Assembly (NCBI GenBank): GCA_032718475.1
Contig: JAUCBJ010001006.1
Coordinates: forward strand, 1-64,000
Direction: 5' to 3'
DNA: 64,000 bases
DNA from: Nemertoderma westbladi
Taxonomy: Eukaryota > Xenacoelomorpha > Nemertodermatida > Nemertodermatidae
How positions within the stretch are numbered: the first letter of the stretch is position 1; each line of letters begins with the position of its first letter. Below, one piece after another: positions 63,982 to 64,000 of the stretch. The position numbers were made by a program, and so were the translations under genes. Under the pieces are notes generated by a model, which saw only the letters and a program-made list of their open reading frames with translations, had not been told where the DNA came from and ran no database searches.

Positions 63982-64000
63982 TCTATCCAGTTATGAAATT

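Larger units (their letters stand above)
24609..64000 (-). mobile_element. BEL-2: scaffold BEL/Pao element containing three later insertions
   Basis: On the minus strand: gag and protease at 63981-61177, pol at 33283-29162, then a 3' region with a third ORF (25494-24749). The protease and pol halves are separated by BEL-4 and BEL-3; the two pieces of protease meet across 43842-43846 and 61177. Gypsy-1 lies in the 3' region. About 100 codons between protease and the A17 block are missing, probably lost with the right end of BEL-3. The 5' LTR lies beyond the right edge and the 3' LTR is not recognised. Seven palindromic motifs lie only in BEL-2 parts. Confidence 0.78.

Overview
This 64 kb window is eukaryotic, and no host gene is recognisable in it. 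It is almost entirely nested and decayed retrotransposons: four BEL/Pao-type LTR elements, one Ty3/Gypsy fragment, five LINEs, a LINE 3' fragment and a tRNA-derived SINE array. The mix (BEL/Pao, RTE-like, CR1/Jockey-like and restriction-endonuclease LINEs, plus a SINE whose body follows a tRNA head) suggests an invertebrate animal, probably marine. I cannot name the species. The local names used below (LINE-1 to LINE-5, BEL-1 to BEL-4) are mine.

Layout. 1-4440: LINE-1, an RTE-like LINE on the minus strand, split at 371-1782 by three tandem SINE units flanked by an 11-bp target duplication. 4905-7260: LINE-2, a heavily decayed CR1/Jockey-like LINE (minus). 7636-8096: 3' coding end of another RTE-like LINE (plus). 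8145-9563: the 3' end and gag start of a BEL element (minus), fused by deletion. 11448-23998: BEL-1 (plus), with gag and pol carrying frameshifts, cut in its protease by LINE-3 (14396-19182, 7-bp target duplication), with a 561-bp tandem duplication in the integrase zinc domain.

24609 to beyond 64000: BEL-2 (minus), the scaffold of the right half. Its gag and protease lie at 61177-63981, its pol at 29162-33283 and an unknown third ORF at 24749-25494. Three elements sit inside it. Gypsy-1 (about 25686-28540, plus) is truncated. BEL-3 (33284-43824, plus) is an internally deleted relative of BEL-4 and carries a restriction-endonuclease LINE (LINE-4, about 38331-42693). BEL-4 (43847-61176, minus) is young, has two near-identical LTRs and a 5-bp AGAAG target duplication, and is itself interrupted by LINE-5 (55407-58752).

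Most notable. (i) BEL-4 carries an extra ORF after pol whose N-terminal half resembles a DEDD-type 3'-5' exonuclease and whose C-terminal half has CCHC knuckles. (ii) A 20-bp palindromic motif, GGTAGGCTYGCAAGCCTTCC, occurs eight times, only in BEL-2 and its relative at 8-9 kb, often inside coding sequence. (iii) BEL-3 keeps a 670-codon open frame although capsid and nearly all of pol are deleted, and the frame ends in a new hydrophobic segment. (iv) Two hairpin modules are conserved: one next to the polypurine tract and one just after pol.
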